DNA of 64,000 nt from Stappia indica (lineage in GTDB: Bacteria > Pseudomonadota > Alphaproteobacteria > Rhizobiales > Stappiaceae), in contig NZ_CP046908.1 in the NCBI RefSeq assembly GCF_009789575.1, forward strand, positions 2,046,001 to 2,110,000, read 5' to 3'. The notes under the pieces were generated by a model, which saw only the letters and a program-made list of their open reading frames with translations, was not told the DNA's origin and did no database searches. Both the position numbers and the translations under genes were made by a program. Of this stretch, positions 62,493 to 64,000 are shown piece after piece. Each line of letters begins with the position of its first letter. The stretch's first letter is position 1.

Positions 62493-63692
62493 TCAGCCGC
62501 CGGCCTTGGCCTTGCCGCGGGTTGCCCGCTCGGGGGCCTTGGGCGGAGGCGGCGCGCCGTCCCCGGCCTGCGACTTGCGCTCGCGCACCGCACGGATGCG
62601 CGCGGCAAGCGACTGGGTGACCGCGCTGCCGGACGCCCTGTCGTCGTCGGCGGAGGCGGCCTCGGCCCCGGCAAGCACGGGCGCCAGATCCTCGTCCGTT
62701 CCCAGCGATGCGGCGACGGAGGCGGCAAGACCAGCAAGCTCCGAGCGCAGGGCGACAAAATCGTCATTGCCGCGCAGTTCCGCCCGCAGCCGTTCGTTCT
62801 CGGCGCGCAGCCGCGCCGCCTCGCCGGCCAGCGTCTCGTCGCCCTGGGCGCCCTCGGCCAGTACCGACAGGCGGGTGATTTCCGCCTGGGCGGCGATCAG
62901 GCGCGACTCCGCCTCGAAAAGCCGGTTGTCCCTGGCCCGCAATTCCTGCCGGCTGAGACCTGCGCTGCGGGCCGCCTGCGCACCGTCGGCGGCGGCCTCG
63001 GCCGTGTCGACGGGGCGGGCGGCGCGCTCCTCGGCGCGCTTCAGCTTGCGCTTGAGGGAGGCGATCTCGACCTCCAGCGCGGTCACCTTGGCAAACTCCG
63101 ACGCGCGGCCCAGCGGATCCTCGCCGGCCTCGTCCGTCTGCGCGGCAAGCCGCTCGCCCGCCCGGTCCGCCGGCTGAGGGGCGACCACCAGCAGCGGCGT
63201 CCCGCCGTCCGCAAGCGCCTCGTCGCCCTCCGCCCTGTCCGCCGTCTCCGCCGCCGCCATCAGCCGCTTGACGCTGCGCTCCAGCTCGCGGATGCGGGCT
63301 TTTGCCCGCGCCAGCGCCTCGCCGCCGTCATGGATCTCGCGGCGCAGCTCTTCCTCCTGCGCCATGGCATCGCCCAGCGCCTGGTCCTTGGCCCGGAATT
63401 CGGCGCGCAGGTCGTTGGCCAGCGCCTCGGCACGGTCGCGCGCGATGCGGTTTTCCGTCGCCTGCTGCTGCAGCCGCTCCAGCCCCGCCTCGAGTTTCCG
63501 GTACTCGACCGCGTGCCGGGCGCGCAGGCCGGCGATCTCGCCGCGCACATCCGCGTGGGTCATCGGCGTGGTCGCCTCGACCGCGGCACGGGTGAGCCGC
63601 ACCGCCCGGCGCCAGACGGTCGGCATGAGCGCCACCGACAGCAGGCCGGCCAGGCAGAAGCCGAGGGCCACATACATTGCCGCTTCAATCAA
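62493..63692 (-). CDS. Membrane-anchored coiled-coil protein
   Basis: A 399-residue protein with one N-terminal membrane helix (about residues 4-26) followed by a long coiled coil (about 50-330, rich in E-x3-L/R repeats such as RELERSVKRL and LEVEIASLKRKLKRAEER), then a lower-complexity tail ending in a Lys/Pro-rich segment. I recognise no enzyme domain. It looks like proteins of Rhizobiales that organise the envelope, but this is only resemblance. It converges with the ABC transporter operon. Confidence 0.75.
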   Translation of the reverse strand: MIEAAMYVALGFCLAGLLSVALMPTVWRRAVRLTRAAVEATTPMTHADVRGEIAGLRARHAVEYRKLEAGLERLQQQATENRIARDRAEALANDLRAEFRAKDQALGDAMAQEEELRREIHDGGEALARAKARIRELERSVKRLMAAAETADRAEGDEALADGGTPLLVVAPQPADRAGERLAAQTDEAGEDPLGRASEFAKVTALEVEIASLKRKLKRAEERAARPVDTAEAAADGAQAARSAGLSRQELRARDNRLFEAESRLIAAQAEITRLSVLAEGAQGDETLAGEAARLRAENERLRAELRGNDDFVALRSELAGLAASVAASLGTDEDLAPVLAGAEAASADDDRASGSAVTQSLAARIRAVRERKSQAGDGAPPPPKAPERATRGKAKAGG

Positions 63693-63851
63693 GACCGCTC
63701 ACCACCGTCTGGTCCCCTGCCGCCACGAACCCGCATGCGCGCTCCGGACCCGCGTGCCGCAAGGGCTTCGCCCCGGCACGCCTGCATGTTTTACCATGCA
63801 TCCTGATACAAGACGCCGGGTCATGCGCCAAGCATCTCGCAGGGGAAGCGA

Positions 63852-64000
63852 TCAAAAAGGATTCCAGGTCGGCTGGTCGGTGAACTTGAGATAGCCGATA
63901 TTGACGCCGAGACGCGCACCGACGCCCGCCCGCACCGGAACCACATAGATGTCGTGGTTGGACAGCACCGTCATGCCGAAGCCGCCGATCAGGTAGGCTG
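63852..64000 (-). CDS. EipA/DUF1134-like periplasmic protein, partial
   Basis: Only the last 49 codons are inside the window. They read YLIGGFGMTVLSNHDIYVVPV, then RAGVGARLGVNIGYLKFTDQ and PTWNPF-stop. This closely resembles the C terminus of DUF1134 proteins such as Brucella EipA, which protects envelope integrity. The start and the signal peptide lie beyond the right edge. Confidence 0.65.
   Translation of the reverse strand, partial: AYLIGGFGMTVLSNHDIYVVPVRAGVGARLGVNIGYLKFTDQPTWNPF

Overview
The window is high-GC, densely packed DNA from an alphaproteobacterium, most likely of the Rhizobiales/Hyphomicrobiales (a Stappia/Roseibium-like marine lineage is my guess, not proven). The reasons are a CtrA cell-cycle regulator with GANTC (CcrM) sites upstream, fliI-fliJ beside it, a bacterioferritin gene behind an Irr-box (ICE) palindrome, a partial EipA/DUF1134-type gene at the right edge, and GntR/FCD regulators with palindromic operators. 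No rRNA, tRNA, CRISPR, integrase or transposase gene was seen.

The left third (about 1.5-20.4 kb) is the most interesting part. It combines (i) phosphonate synthesis: PEP mutase fused to a nucleotidyltransferase, phosphonopyruvate decarboxylase and 2-aminoethylphosphonate (AEP) transaminase; (ii) a sphingoid-base module: a serine-palmitoyltransferase-like enzyme and a 3-ketodihydrosphingosine-reductase-like SDR; (iii) an inositol/phospholipid module: inositol-3-phosphate synthase, DUF4833 protein, CdsA-like and PgpA-like enzymes; (iv) two CDP-alcohol phosphatidyltransferases, a LicC/MobA-like nucleotidyltransferase, a Stealth phosphotransferase, a GT4 glycosyltransferase and an FGGY kinase; and (v) a LptF/LptG-like permease pair. 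Read together, this looks like one pathway that builds and exports an unusual polar lipid or glycolipid carrying inositol and/or AEP on a sphingoid or glycerolipid anchor.

From 20.5 to 32.7 kb come a small charged ORF, an acuI-type reductase, a low-GC patch in which a DNA-methyltransferase 5' fragment abuts a possible PD-(D/E)XK nuclease gene, a CaiB-type CoA transferase, the complete urea ABC transporter urtABCDE behind a sigma-54-like promoter (with an extra membrane-anchored protein between urtD and urtE), an SDR and a DUF2177 protein. From 32.9 to 39.7 kb are bfr, a lipase-like protein, an exported hydratase-fold protein, an intergenic repeat, tex and a small RecD/Dda-like helicase.

From 39.8 to 44.1 kb is a trans-4-hydroxyproline catabolic operon (epimerase, D-hydroxyproline dehydrogenase, deaminase) facing a GntR regulator. 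The final pathway enzyme, an alpha-ketoglutarate semialdehyde dehydrogenase, lies 10 kb away at 52.5 kb but has the same TGATATATCA operator. A CHAT (caspase-like) gene sits between two imperfect copies of the gntR 3' end. The right part holds a GntR/aminotransferase pair, ctrA, fliI-fliJ, a GNAT enzyme, a PqiA protein, DUF2336, an MscS-type channel, a five-gene dipeptide-type ABC transporter, a coiled-coil membrane protein and the partial EipA-like gene.

Two copies of a roughly 165-bp two-hairpin repeat, in opposite orientation, occupy divergent intergenic regions at 10.3 and 43.2 kb.
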